Shown: positions 25,083 through 34,214 of the stretch, piece after piece | How positions within the stretch are numbered: the first letter of the stretch is position 1 | How the letters are laid out: the number at the start of each line of letters is the position of its first letter | Assembly (NCBI GenBank): GCA_965602805.1 | Contig: CBFCZK010000007.1 | Span: forward strand, 68,231-132,230 | From: Thiomicrorhabdus sp965602805 | Lineage (GTDB): Bacteria; Pseudomonadota; Gammaproteobacteria; Thiomicrospirales; Thiomicrospiraceae | Direction: 5' to 3' | Length of the DNA: 64,000 bases | The notes under the pieces: model-generated | Told to the model about the DNA's origin: nothing | Database searches by the model: none | Seen by the model: the letters and a program-made list of their open reading frames with translations, nothing else | Translations under genes and position numbers: made by a program

Positions 25083-25610
25083 TCACTCTTCCTGGTACTC
25101 GTTTTTCAGCTTCACATAATGTGCGGCTGAATACTTAAAGAAGGCGATTTCCTTTTCAGACAAAGGGCGCGCTTGTTTCACTGGCGAACCCATATAGAGA
25201 TAACCACTTTCTAAAACCTTACCCGGTGGTACTAAGCTATTGGCTGCGACCAGAACATGCTTCTGCACAACAGCATTATCTAAAACGACTGCACCCATAC
25301 CGATCAGACACTCATCCTCAAGAATACAACCATGTAAGACAGCATTGTGTCCGACTGTTACATCCTTACCGACAATACATTTAGAACCGGCTGAGATATC
25401 ACTTTGATGCGTAGTATGCACGACTGCACCATCTTGAATATTAGAGCGCTCACCGATATAGATATCATTCACATCACCCCTCAGCGTGGCATTCGGCCAA
25501 ACACTTGCACCCGCTTCGAGCACACACTTACCAATAACCACAGCGCTTTCATCCACCCAAGCCGAATCAACCAACTGCGGTAAAACACCTTTATATTTTC
25601 GTATTGCCAT
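25083..25610 (-). CDS. Gamma-class carbonic anhydrase-like protein
   Basis: 175 residues forming a left-handed beta helix of hexapeptide repeats. The three family zinc ligands appear conserved: His in AVVHTTHQSD and both His in VTVGHNAVLHGC. This is the YrdA/CaiE/PaaY group of gamma carbonic anhydrase-like proteins, many without proven carbonic anhydrase activity. In a chemolithoautotroph a role in CO2/bicarbonate exchange is attractive but not shown. It is convergent with aroE, and CTCCTTA lies opposite the start as ribosome-binding site (TAAGGAG on the coding strand). Confidence 0.88.
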   Translation of the reverse strand: MAIRKYKGVLPQLVDSAWVDESAVVIGKCVLEAGASVWPNATLRGDVNDIYIGERSNIQDGAVVHTTHQSDISAGSKCIVGKDVTVGHNAVLHGCILEDECLIGMGAVVLDNAVVQKHVLVAANSLVPPGKVLESGYLYMGSPVKQARPLSEKEIAFFKYSAAHYVKLKNEYQEE

Positions 25611-25758
25611 CTCTTAATAACTCCTTAAAAATTGTGATAATCAATCGTCTAAGTGGATTATAACCGACTCAATCAGATCTCTTTAGTACCTTAACTTACG
25701 CTTATAACTTTTACTTATACCTACCAAAAATGGTTTATGAAACAATCGCATTGCATAG

Positions 25759-25777
25759 CACTATAATGGCTATAGTG
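25759..25777. promoter_or_regulatory. Inverted repeat over a TATAAT box before pilZ 1
   Basis: CACTATA / TATAGTG with a 5-base spacer overlaps a perfect -10-like TATAAT at 25762-25767, about 37 bases upstream of the first PilZ gene. It could be an operator; no good -35 box is evident. Confidence 0.4.
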
Positions 25778-25813
25778 TTTTATATCACCTGCGCTTTTAC
25801 TTAAAGGATCATC

Positions 25814-26155
25814 ATGACTCAAATCATCGCTTCTGAAAAGCGTAAGAACATCCGCATCCCTTCTAGCCGTCCAGTACTCTTCATTATCAACAATCAAAGC
25901 ATATATGCGACGATGACCGACTTTTCAAAACATGGTATCGGCTTTATATCGAACTTCTCTGCCAAAGCGCATGATCGTATTGAAGTGCATTTTGACATCC
26001 CAATCAGCTACTCTGGTAAAGAGATAAAGGCCTTTCAATTCAAAGCAGAAGTGAGGCACTGTCTTAATTTAAGTGAAAAAAACCACATTGGTGTTCGGCT
26101 CGACTTTCCAACCCAGGACTACATAGAGATCTTTGAGGAACTGACTGCTGCTTAA
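25814..26155 (+). CDS. Single-domain PilZ protein 1
   Basis: 113 residues, one PilZ domain, the common c-di-GMP receptor fold. The ligand motifs are present: Arg pair in KRKNIRIPSSRPVLF (RxxxR) and DFSKHGIGF (DxSxxG). AAAGGATCATC lies before the ATG. It is the first of three tandem PilZ genes, the most divergent of the three, and each has its own upstream gap (160 and 212 bases), which suggests separate promoters. As a stand-alone PilZ it probably acts by binding a partner protein; the partner is unknown. Confidence 0.88.
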   Translation: MTQIIASEKRKNIRIPSSRPVLFIINNQSIYATMTDFSKHGIGFISNFSAKAHDRIEVHFDIPISYSGKEIKAFQFKAEVRHCLNLSEKNHIGVRLDFPTQDYIEIFEELTAA

Positions 26156-26315
26156 AACAGACAAATAAAATTGAACTCCATTTTCCGCGAGGTTAGTAAG
26201 GAAATTAGCTTATACAGATTAAAAGCAAAGTATGATATTGTTCCTAATAGAATGCATAAATTAAGCTATGCATGATGCGCCTTTATTTTTGAAACACCTT
26301 TAGGTCACATAAAAA

Positions 26316-26684
26316 ATGAACCAGATAACACCCCCTGTTGACAGCAATAACTTTGCAAATCGTCGTAGAGAAAGTAGATTGCCAGCACGCATCCCTTCAC
26401 TACTGATTCAAAAAGGCAAAACAGTCTATACGACAGTTGTGAACCTCTCCTCAACAGGCGTTGGCTTCTTATCGGCGGTCGCTGTCCCATCGGATGAAGA
26501 AGTGGTTATTACTTTTGAACGTTTAGACGCAAACACCATGGTTCCTGTTAATCTTAAAGTTCACGTTCACTCTTGTCAGGAAGTGGATTTTGAATATTAC
26601 GTTGGTGGAAGTATTGCCTCAAAGCCTTTGGACTATAAAAAATTCTTCGAGACGATCGAGAGCGCGGAAGAACCTCACGAGTAA
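26316..26684 (+). CDS. Single-domain PilZ protein 2
   Basis: 122 residues. The c-di-GMP motifs are RRRESRLPARIPSLLIQ (RxxxR) and NLSSTGVGFLSA (NxSxxG). It shares long stretches with PilZ 3 (the SLLIQ...G ... YTTV ... LS ... G.GFLSA pattern), so the two arose by a local duplication. No extra domain, signal peptide or membrane segment is present. A C-terminal tail of about 12 residues (SAEEPHE) is specific to this copy. Confidence 0.9.
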   Translation: MNQITPPVDSNNFANRRRESRLPARIPSLLIQKGKTVYTTVVNLSSTGVGFLSAVAVPSDEEVVITFERLDANTMVPVNLKVHVHSCQEVDFEYYVGGSIASKPLDYKKFFETIESAEEPHE

Positions 26685-26896
26685 CACCATCTCAATATTC
26701 ACTCCTGCATAACGACTGCAACTTAAGAACAACCAACGACCAGAACTCCTCACCTCGACCTCCTATACAGACAGAAATCCCTACTCTTCACCCCCCTGCC
26801 GATAACGGCTATATTAACAACATGCTAAAAATTGACATAATTACTTAGTTAAGATATCGTGCTAAGCCATAACACTTAACACAGGGTTTTGCTTAA

Positions 26897-27241
26897 ATGA
26901 AACACATCGTAGAAGATGATTTATTAAATCGCCGTAAAGAGCCTCGATTACCGATGCATTTTCCTTCCCTGCTTATTCAGAACGGTAAAGAAATTTACAC
27001 GACGGTTACCAACCTTTCTGCCAATGGCATCGGCTTCTTATCCGCCATAAAAGTCGCTGCCAACGACGAAATTAAACTTAGTTTCGAGCGCTTAGGAGCC
27101 TACGCTATGGACCCCATAACCCTGAAGGTACAGGTACAAAGTTGTCACGAAATTGATTCTGAGTATTATATTGGTGGACACATTAATAAAAGCGGTGAGG
27201 AATTCGTAAAGTTTTTTGAGAGCATGTCTGTTAATCAATAA
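26897..27241 (+). CDS. Single-domain PilZ protein 3
   Basis: 114 residues, closest to PilZ 2. Motifs: RRKEPRLPMHFPSLLIQ (RxxxR) and NLSANGIGFLSA (NxSxxG), so c-di-GMP binding is expected. The 212-base gap before it contains no gene. A 28-bp perfect palindrome terminator follows, shared with the convergent gor gene. Confidence 0.9.
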   Translation: MKHIVEDDLLNRRKEPRLPMHFPSLLIQNGKEIYTTVTNLSANGIGFLSAIKVAANDEIKLSFERLGAYAMDPITLKVQVQSCHEIDSEYYIGGHINKSGEEFVKFFESMSVNQ

Positions 27242-27319
27242 CTGAAATAAGTGAGGGGGCAAGCATTTGACTTAAGAAGTTAGGCAGCTTGATTTACTTA
27301 TCCACTTAACTGAAAAATA

Positions 27320-27347
27320 AAAAGGCCGTTCAATTGAACGGCCTTTT
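27320..27347. terminator. Bidirectional terminator, 28-bp perfect palindrome
   Basis: AAAAGGCCGTTCAA / TTGAACGGCCTTTT without a mismatch between the convergent pilZ 3 and gor genes; A/T tails make it usable in both directions. Confidence 0.88.
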
Positions 27348-27389
27348 GACTTTACAATGATTGATTTGAAACAATCACAAGTTAATGAC

Positions 27390-28745
27390 TTAACGCATGG
27401 TCACAAGCTCTTCCGAGCTGGAGGGGTGAATGGCAATCGTAGCATCTAAATCCGCTTTAGTCGCCCCCATCTGTACCGCAACGGCAAAACCTTGCAACAT
27501 TTCATCCGCACCGTCACCGACAATATGAATGCCAACGACTTTTTCTTCTTCACCGGTCACGACCAGCTTTAACGCGGTTTTGATTTGATGCTCAGTAAAG
27601 GCATAACGCATTGGGGTAAAGACTGAGGTATACACCTTTACGTTATCCGAACCATACTGCTTGCGCGCATCATGTTCCGCTAAGCCAATCGTGCCCACTG
27701 GAGGATGAGAGAAAATCACTGTTGGTACCGAACTTAAATCCAATTTAAGTTCCGGCTTATTGTTATATAAACGCTCTGCTAAGAAACGCCCTGCACGAAT
27801 CGCAACCGGGGTAAGCTGTGGTTGACCCGTCACATCGCCAATCGCATAAATATTATCGACACAGGTTTTATGACAGTCATCAACGTCAATAAAACCATAA
27901 CCATTCGCTTCGATGCCTACGTTTTGTAACGCAAGTGGCTCAATCAGTGTTTGACGACCAACGGCCCAAACGACTTGATCAAACCCGCTGATACTCTGGC
28001 CATCGGCGCTGTAAATGGTTAAGGCTCCATCCGCTTGACGCTCCAATTTCTTAACTGCAAAGTGATACTCTTTTTTACAGCCACTCTCCAACATCGCATT
28101 GGTTAGGTTTTCACGAATCATGTCATCGAAACCACGCAACACTAAATCTTTACGACTAATTAAGGTGGTATCAGTGCCTAATGCCTGGAAAACACCCGCT
28201 AGCTCAACTGCAATGTAACCACTGCCAATCACAGCAACTTTCTTAGGTTGCTCAGTCAGCTCAAAAAAACCATCTGAAGACAGACCTAACTCGGCATTCT
28301 CTGTTTCCGCAGGAATCAGTGGCGTGCCGCCAGGCGCGATGACAATCGTTTCAGCCGTGTAGGTTTTGCCGTCGACTGAAACGGTATGATTATCAACAAG
28401 ACTGCCCCAACCTTGTAAAATATCCACGCCTTTATCACCCATATAACCTTCATACCAGGTGGTGATATTATTGATATATTGCTCACGGTTCTTAACCAAC
28501 TTGCCCCAATCAAAACCTTTTTGTTCGACATCAAAACCAAAACTAGAAGCATCGCGAATGGCTTCAGCGATATGCGCACCAAACCACATGACTTTCTTTG
28601 GTACACAACCGATATTCACACAGGTTCCACCCAGTTTTTTGGCTTCCACTACTGCACATTTTTTGCCATATTCAGCGGCACGTTCCACCACCGATAAACC
28701 ACCGCTTCCGGCACCAATGGCAATCACATCGTAATCGTATTTCAT
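27390..28745 (-). CDS. gor: Glutathione-disulfide reductase
   Basis: 451 residues. An FAD enzyme that reduces oxidised glutathione with NADPH. Visible: FAD loop AIGAGSGGLSVVERAAEYG (near 7-25), redox disulfide GGTCVNIGCVPKKVMW (near 40-55), NAD(P) loop VAVIGSGYIAVELAGVFQ (near 170), NIYAIGDVTG (near 295), and a C-terminal catalytic block AIHPSSSEELVTMR with the expected His. The peroxiredoxin-glutaredoxin gene lies directly upstream on the same strand. The two work together biochemically, although a terminator and a 34-bp palindrome separate them. Confidence 0.94.
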   Translation of the reverse strand: MKYDYDVIAIGAGSGGLSVVERAAEYGKKCAVVEAKKLGGTCVNIGCVPKKVMWFGAHIAEAIRDASSFGFDVEQKGFDWGKLVKNREQYINNITTWYEGYMGDKGVDILQGWGSLVDNHTVSVDGKTYTAETIVIAPGGTPLIPAETENAELGLSSDGFFELTEQPKKVAVIGSGYIAVELAGVFQALGTDTTLISRKDLVLRGFDDMIRENLTNAMLESGCKKEYHFAVKKLERQADGALTIYSADGQSISGFDQVVWAVGRQTLIEPLALQNVGIEANGYGFIDVDDCHKTCVDNIYAIGDVTGQPQLTPVAIRAGRFLAERLYNNKPELKLDLSSVPTVIFSHPPVGTIGLAEHDARKQYGSDNVKVYTSVFTPMRYAFTEHQIKTALKLVVTGEEEKVVGIHIVGDGADEMLQGFAVAVQMGATKADLDATIAIHPSSSEELVTMR

Positions 28746-28783
28746 GTTGTTTCCTTTACTCTTTTTTGAGCCACTTAAAACAA

Positions 28784-28823
28784 AAAAAGAGCCGATTGAG
28801 ATCTTCTCAAATCGGCTCTTTTT
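28784..28823 (-). terminator. Terminator between the peroxiredoxin gene and gor
   Basis: Stem AAAAAGAGCCGATTGAG / CTCAAATCGGCTCTTTTT with one bulged base and loop ATCTT; on the minus strand it is followed by T residues. Functional in either direction by sequence. Confidence 0.82.
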
Positions 28824-28848
28824 GGAATAATCATTATGGATTATTCTA

Positions 28849-28882
28849 GCTTAAAACCGACCAGGCCTGGTCGGTTTTAAGC
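28849..28882. repeat. 34-bp perfect palindrome with ACCAGGCCTGGT core
   Basis: The core at 28860-28871 is extended by 11 further matched bases on each side (GCTTAAAACCG / CGGTTTTAAGC). It lies 18 bases after the peroxiredoxin stop codon and is the longest of the core-containing palindromes in the window. It could extrude as a cruciform or act as a terminator stem. Confidence 0.92.
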
Positions 28883-28899
28883 CAAGATTCTCAAAGTGC

Positions 28900-29649
28900 T
28901 TATTTTGCTAAAAACACTTCCAAATCATCAGAACCACCAATCAACTCACCTTCGATGAATACCTGAGGTACTGTATCCGCTTCAGCAACAGCACGTAAAG
29001 TACGTGAAGTAACACCAGTGTTAGAGATAGAAACTTCTTCATAACGAATACCAGTTGCTGTCAATAGTGCTTTCGCTTTAGTGCAGAAAGGGCAACCTGG
29101 CTTAGTGAAGATTGTCGCAACACGTGGTGCTTTCGCTTCAGCATTGATGTAGTTCAACATAGTATCTGCATCAGATACTTCAAACGGGTCTCCTGCAACA
29201 TCTGCCTCGATGAACATTTTTTCAATCTGGCCATCTTTTACCAGCATTGAATAACGCCATGAACGCATACCGAAACCTAAATAAGACTTGTCTACTAATA
29301 GACCCATGCCCGCTGAAAACTCACCATTACCGTCTGGAATCAATGTGACAGCATCCGCCTCTTGATCTGCTGCCCAAGCGTTCATTACAAACGTATCATT
29401 CACTGACAAACAAAGAATGTCATCCACACCATTTTCAGCAAATACTGGCGCTAGTTCGTTAAAACGCGGTAAATGTGCTGAAGAACAAGTCGGTGTAAAT
29501 GCACCAGGTAGAGAGAAAACAACAACTGTTTTACCCTTAAAAAGATCATCGCTAGTAACGTTAACCCACTCATCGTTCTGACGAGTACGGAATGTTACGC
29601 TTGGAATTGCTTGACCTTCGTGATTTTGTAAATTATTGCCTGATGCCAT
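28900..29649 (-). CDS. Hybrid peroxiredoxin-glutaredoxin
   Basis: 249 residues. The N-terminal peroxiredoxin-5-type domain (about 1-165) has the peroxidatic Cys in PGAFTPTCSSAHLPRF (near 54). The C-terminal glutaredoxin domain (about 178-249) has the redox motif KPGCPFCTKAKALL (CPFC near 187-190). Such fusions reduce peroxides with glutathione without a separate glutaredoxin (known, e.g. in Haemophilus and Chromatium). The following gor gene regenerates glutathione. TAGGAGATTCACC precedes the ATG. Confidence 0.95.
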   Translation of the reverse strand: MASGNNLQNHEGQAIPSVTFRTRQNDEWVNVTSDDLFKGKTVVVFSLPGAFTPTCSSAHLPRFNELAPVFAENGVDDILCLSVNDTFVMNAWAADQEADAVTLIPDGNGEFSAGMGLLVDKSYLGFGMRSWRYSMLVKDGQIEKMFIEADVAGDPFEVSDADTMLNYINAEAKAPRVATIFTKPGCPFCTKAKALLTATGIRYEEVSISNTGVTSRTLRAVAEADTVPQVFIEGELIGGSDDLEVFLAK

Positions 29650-29794
29650 GGTGAATCTCCTAAGTGACTATCTGAATTAGTATTTATCTTTGACTTGCAA
29701 ACTAGTTTATAGAGAAGCTCTTAATTAGTAAAATTGATTGTTTTTACCATAACAATAGCTTTTAGCTATCACCCAAGGTTGTATTTAAAGATAA

Positions 29795-30244
29795 CTACTG
29801 TAGCGTTGAACCTTGTAAGGTTCGCATAAACGGTTCTAACTGATCCTTCTCTTGGGCGTATTTCATTAACAACCCCAAAATCGCTTGGTTTTCATGCTTT
29901 GAGGAAATGCGCGCCGCCAACTGATACTCTTTACCGGTGACCGCCCCCTTAAAACCACCTAATTCAAGCAGTGCCGCAACCACACCTGCGTTCTCTAACA
30001 GACAAGCCGCTTGCAATGCTTTAACGGGTTCGCCTGCAGCATCTTTCGCCACTTCTTGTTGAGCAGAAACAAAATACTCTTGCACCAAGACCATTGTCAT
30101 CCAGTAGTTCATTTCTGGATCGGCTTCACTTTCAATGGCGTGCAGCAACATTTCACTGGGCTGGGTTTGATGCTTTTGTACAAGGGTTTTGACAATCTTA
30201 GAAAACGAGTCTCGGTTTTCAGGCTTTAGATCTAATAAGTTCAT
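29795..30244 (-). CDS. Hypothetical helical protein
   Basis: 149 residues from ATG 30244 (MNLLDLKPENRDSFSKIVKT), which follows AAAGAGA; a longer frame from 30361 would overlap the next gene and is less likely. The protein is all-helical in appearance. The segment PVKALQAACLLENAGVVAALLELGGFKG resembles an ankyrin-like or Armadillo-like repeat pair, but I cannot assign a family. It is soluble, with no signal peptide. It follows the HI0933-type flavoprotein gene on the same strand. Confidence 0.55.
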   Translation of the reverse strand: MNLLDLKPENRDSFSKIVKTLVQKHQTQPSEMLLHAIESEADPEMNYWMTMVLVQEYFVSAQQEVAKDAAGEPVKALQAACLLENAGVVAALLELGGFKGAVTGKEYQLAARISSKHENQAILGLLMKYAQEKDQLEPFMRTLQGSTLQ

Positions 30245-30335
30245 ATACAGTCTCTTTACTCGTGGCAAGCAACCATGACGCAACGTAATAGTTGCTTGAT
30301 TGACCACTGTTATCATATTGATCGAATAGCCCGTA

Positions 30336-31517
30336 TTATACGGACAGTCCGCAAGCGACACCAGATGCCCAAGCCCATTGAAAGTTATAACCGCCTAAAT
30401 GACCAGTCACATCCAACACTTCACCAATAAAGTAGAGGCCTGGTTGATTTTTAGCTTCAAAGGTTTTGGAGGAGACTTCATCGGTATCCACGCCACCCAA
30501 AGTCACTTCAGCCTTGCCATAACCGCCCGTACCTGCAGGATAGAGCTGCCAGTGCGTGAGTTGTTGAGCATAATTGGCCAAAGCCTCATCGGTGATATTC
30601 GACAACACACTCTCCATTGGAAAAACCTCTAGCCAGATTTGCGTAAAACGTTTTGGCCAAAATTGATTGAGCCACTTTGGCAATGATTTTCCGCTCTGCT
30701 TTAAGGATTTAAGCACCTCAAATAGCGATTCACTTGACTCCTGTGGCAACAAGTTAAGCTCCAAAACCTGACCCATTTGCCAATAATTAGAAACCTGCAA
30801 AATACCGGGGCCACTCAAGCCCTTATGGGTAAACAACATGGCTTCTTTAAAAGCATGGCCATTCGCCGTGGCGATAATATCCATTGATAAACCACTGAGT
30901 TCTGAAAAACGGACTTGCCACTTGCCGTCAAAACTTAAAGGCACCAGGCCTGGTGAAGTTTTAATGACTTGCAAACCAAACAGTTTGGCGATGTCATAAC
31001 CAATGCCGCTGGCTTTTAGCTTAGGAAAAGACAGCGCGCCAGTGGCAACCACTAACTTTGCAGCACTCAATTCTCCTTGAGAGGTTTTTAGATGATAGAG
31101 ATTATCTTTAAACTTTACCGATTCTACTTGGCTATCAAGCTTTATTTCAACGCCAGACCAATCGCATTCAGTTCTTAAAATTTGAATCAAATCTGCCGCG
31201 CGCTCCGCACAGAACAATTTACCTAATTCACGCGTTTCATAAGCCAAGCCATGACGCTCCACCAACTCGATAAAAGCGGATGATGGATAACGTGATAATG
31301 CGCTTTTAACAAAGTGGGGGTTTTGGCAAATAAAGTGTTCTGGCGTGACATCTAGGTTGGTGAAATTACAGCGTCCACCACCGGAAATTCTAATTTTTGC
31401 GGCCGCTTTGGGGGCATGGTCAATGACCAACACCCTCTTACCTTGATAAGCAGCGGTGGCAGAGCACATTAACCCTGATGCACCCGCACCGAGCACAATG
31501 ACATCCCAATGAGACAT
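30336..31517 (-). CDS. HI0933/YhiN-family flavoprotein
   Basis: 393 residues. FAD loop VIVLGAGASGLMCSATAAYQ (near 5-24), then KIRISGGGRCNFTN (near 41-54), the hallmark of the HI0933 family, and the C-terminal GLYFIGEVLDVTGHLGGYNF with QWAWASG. Members are predicted NAD(P)/FAD-dependent oxidoreductases of unknown substrate (YhiN in E. coli). An exact iterated palindrome lies inside (30943-30954), read SPGLVP. Confidence 0.9.
   Translation of the reverse strand: MSHWDVIVLGAGASGLMCSATAAYQGKRVLVIDHAPKAAAKIRISGGGRCNFTNLDVTPEHFICQNPHFVKSALSRYPSSAFIELVERHGLAYETRELGKLFCAERAADLIQILRTECDWSGVEIKLDSQVESVKFKDNLYHLKTSQGELSAAKLVVATGALSFPKLKASGIGYDIAKLFGLQVIKTSPGLVPLSFDGKWQVRFSELSGLSMDIIATANGHAFKEAMLFTHKGLSGPGILQVSNYWQMGQVLELNLLPQESSESLFEVLKSLKQSGKSLPKWLNQFWPKRFTQIWLEVFPMESVLSNITDEALANYAQQLTHWQLYPAGTGGYGKAEVTLGGVDTDEVSSKTFEAKNQPGLYFIGEVLDVTGHLGGYNFQWAWASGVACGLSV
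30943..30954. repeat. Iterated palindrome ACCAGGCCTGGT in the YhiN-like gene
   Basis: Exact copy in coding sequence; on the minus strand it reads S-P-G-L-V-P. The flank C/G extends the palindrome by one pair. Confidence 0.85.
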
Positions 31518-31625
31518 AAATGAATAACCTGTTGATAAAAAGGAAAAGAATAGAACATATTCTCTACATGCTTTACATGAGTTTAAGAGCCCATATAAAA
31601 ATCTAGAAAAGTGCGCGGAAAGTGA

Positions 31626-33308
31626 TTAAACGTTATTTAACTCATCATGAAACTTGAAACTTCGGCGGCCATTGACTTTAACGTCATACAAGGCTAAATC
31701 CGCATTTCTAATTAAGGTTTTACGATCTGTTGCATCTTCAGGAAAAGAAGCTAAACCCGCACTAATCGAAACCATGACGGGACCTGCACAAGTTTCAATA
31801 GGCACTTCAAAAGCTTGCATAATCTTCGTCATAACCACTGACAATTCGGCTTTATTATTAACACCTTCCAATAAAAGCGTAAACTCATCGCCGCCCAAAC
31901 GTGCAACCGTATCAGACGCACGAAGACAAGTTTTCAAGCGCTTTGCAACCTCAACCAACACCTCATCACCCGATTGGTGTCCCAGTTGATCGTTAATATC
32001 TTTGAATTTATCGATATCAATAAAAACCACAGACATTATTGATGAGAGACGTAGTGCACGCGCAATAGCTTGATCGAGTCTATCCTGATACAAGCGTCGA
32101 TTAGGTAAACCGGTCAAGCCGTCATGACTCGCTTGAAAACTCATCGTATCGGCCTGCTCACGCAACGCTTCTTGAGCTTGAATCAACGAGGTAATATCAT
32201 GTACAGACTCCACCACCGCATAGACTTCACCCTGCGCATTCTTAAGTGGCTTAGCGACCAACTCGACAAATTTGTCCTGACCATCATGCCCATGATTATG
32301 AATAACCGAAACCGATTGCTTGCTTTTCATCACCTGGCGTAATGGGCAGGGATGATCTGAACCATCACACGGTGTACTGCGGTGATGTGAAACTTCATAA
32401 CATTTTGGGTTATCCAAATCAGCAACAAATTCAGGATTAAGTTTTACTTTAGTCGATTGATTCATCCACTCTAACGAATAGTCAGCATGAATCACCATGA
32501 CCTCATCTGCTAAACCATCCAAAACCCTTTGCACGAAGGCGTGCTGAGACTCTCTTTCAGCCTGTAACGCACGGCGCTCACTGATGTCGCGTAATACCGC
32601 TACATACTGCAGCAGCCCCTCAATTTCCAATAGTTGGATATTAACTTCAACGGGAAAAATAGAGCCATCAGGATGGAAGTGCGTGGTTTCAAAAGTCACC
32701 TTGTTTTGCGGCGAAACATTGGACTTAAAAGGTTTTAAAAGTGATTTAAGTTCCTTTAAGTCCATATCTTGTTTAATCATGTCGGGACGAAGCGCCAGCG
32801 CCTCGAGCATGGAGCAGCCGAGGTGTTCAAGTGCGGCTTTGTTGAGATACGTAAATTTATAGTTATGACTGTTGAAGATATACACCTGATCGGTACTTTG
32901 ATTGACCACATTGCCTAATAAAAAACTGTAGTGTTCCGCTTCTTTCTGGTCGCCGACATCAATAATAGTGCCTAAATAATACTCCGGCTCACCCGCTGCA
33001 TTACGCTCAATCACAGTACGATCGTCAACCCAGCGGGTCGCGCCAGTCGCATCTAAAATCCGATAGACCTGCCTAAATTTATCCTGCCCCGTTTCGGTAT
33101 AGTTAACGACTTCTTCGCCAACACGCTCAGCATCGTCGGGATGAATAATACTGGCATAAGAAACTCTACCGGTGAGAAAGTCTTCAGAGGTATAACCAAA
33201 CATCTCAATATTTTCAGACACAAACTCAACCGGCCAGCCCTCTTTAGCTTGCCAGTAAAAAATAACCGCTTGGCTATTATTAATGATTTTAAGAATTCTT
33301 TTATTCAT
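31626..33308 (-). CDS. PAS-PAS-PAS diguanylate cyclase
   Basis: 560 residues, cytoplasmic. Three PAS modules (about 10-115, 125-245, 255-385). The first ends in a PAC-like QVYRILDATGATRWVDDRT and the third contains CDGSDHPCPLRQV, a Cys-rich insertion that might bind a metal or redox ligand. The GGDEF domain (about 392-558) begins LTGLPNRRLYQDR. Its motif GGDEF (near 473) is intact and the inhibitory RxxD (RASD) lies five residues before it. No EAL domain is present, so a sensor-controlled cyclase is expected. It is a single-gene unit. Confidence 0.93.
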   Translation of the reverse strand: MNKRILKIINNSQAVIFYWQAKEGWPVEFVSENIEMFGYTSEDFLTGRVSYASIIHPDDAERVGEEVVNYTETGQDKFRQVYRILDATGATRWVDDRTVIERNAAGEPEYYLGTIIDVGDQKEAEHYSFLLGNVVNQSTDQVYIFNSHNYKFTYLNKAALEHLGCSMLEALALRPDMIKQDMDLKELKSLLKPFKSNVSPQNKVTFETTHFHPDGSIFPVEVNIQLLEIEGLLQYVAVLRDISERRALQAERESQHAFVQRVLDGLADEVMVIHADYSLEWMNQSTKVKLNPEFVADLDNPKCYEVSHHRSTPCDGSDHPCPLRQVMKSKQSVSVIHNHGHDGQDKFVELVAKPLKNAQGEVYAVVESVHDITSLIQAQEALREQADTMSFQASHDGLTGLPNRRLYQDRLDQAIARALRLSSIMSVVFIDIDKFKDINDQLGHQSGDEVLVEVAKRLKTCLRASDTVARLGGDEFTLLLEGVNNKAELSVVMTKIMQAFEVPIETCAGPVMVSISAGLASFPEDATDRKTLIRNADLALYDVKVNGRRSFKFHDELNNV

Positions 33309-33455
33309 AGACCCTTATAACGCAACACGCGAGAAAACCATAAAGAAACCGACTGCTGGTTGCAGCAAAAGCTTTGCCACTCAGCGTTAACTTACTCTTC
33401 ATTGTCTCTATATTATCTATTCAGTTCAATAAGTTGTTTTGAGTAGCCATAAATA

Positions 33456-34214
33456 TTACGATGCAGGCAACCATTGACATTGACGCCTTTCGGCTTCTGA
33501 GACGATTGCTTGATAGCCTTTTAAAACGTCAACTTCCTTGCCTTCTACCCCTAACTCAATGGTGCGTTGATCATCTTCACTGATACTCGGCAAACTAAAC
33601 AGACGTAACTTTGGGTAATCCAACTCAAATTGCTGCATAAAATCAACCCATTCAGACTCTTGGCCATTGATGAGACGAATGGCTTTTTCAATATTAGGGG
33701 TTTGCTGGTATTCGGCATAGTAATGATCTAACACCCACTCCATCATCGGCTTGGCCATCATCGGGAAGCCGGGCATAAAATGATGATTTTGAATCGAGAA
33801 ACCTGGCACCCGATTATAGACGTTAGGAATGATGCCCGCACCTAAAGGATACTCTGCCATGTGAATCCGTTGCGGATACGCCTCTGCGCCAAACTGCGCT
33901 TCGATCTCGGCGACCGCTAAAGGATGCCTTTCAATTGGCAATTCCAGCGCCAAAGCTGCGCTCTGTCGAGTACGATCATCCGGTGTGGCGCCAATTCCGC
34001 CAAAACAAAAGACAATATCAGACTGAGAAAAACTTTCCCGCAAGGTCTGCGTTAAAAGCGTGGGTTCATCACCCAATATTTTCACCCAGCTCAACTGCAT
34101 GCCACGCGGATACAACAAAGCGTTCGCCTGCGCCAAATGTTTATCTTGACGTTTACCAGAGATGACTTCATCGCCAATAATAATGAGACCGATTTTAGGA
34201 GGGTTTTTAGTCAT
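33456..34214 (-). CDS. CinA N-terminal-like molybdopterin-binding-fold protein
   Basis: 252 residues. The N-terminal MoaB/MogA-like fold (GLIIIGDEVISGKRQDKHL, about 9-27; FCFGGIGATPDDRTR, about 69-83) is that of the competence/damage-inducible CinA N-terminal domain, related to nicotinamide-nucleotide metabolism enzymes. The C-terminal deamidase of full CinA is missing. The remainder (about 170-250) is the short extension typical of stand-alone homologues. Despite the fold, a role in molybdenum cofactor synthesis is not implied. Confidence 0.85.
   Translation of the reverse strand: MTKNPPKIGLIIIGDEVISGKRQDKHLAQANALLYPRGMQLSWVKILGDEPTLLTQTLRESFSQSDIVFCFGGIGATPDDRTRQSAALALELPIERHPLAVAEIEAQFGAEAYPQRIHMAEYPLGAGIIPNVYNRVPGFSIQNHHFMPGFPMMAKPMMEWVLDHYYAEYQQTPNIEKAIRLINGQESEWVDFMQQFELDYPKLRLFSLPSISEDDQRTIELGVEGKEVDVLKGYQAIVSEAERRQCQWLPAS

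Noticed and set aside
30434..30445. TAGAGGCCTGGT in the YhiN-like gene
   Set aside because: Three mismatches to the core, and it encodes the family-conserved NQPGLYFIGE stretch; not counted as a copy.
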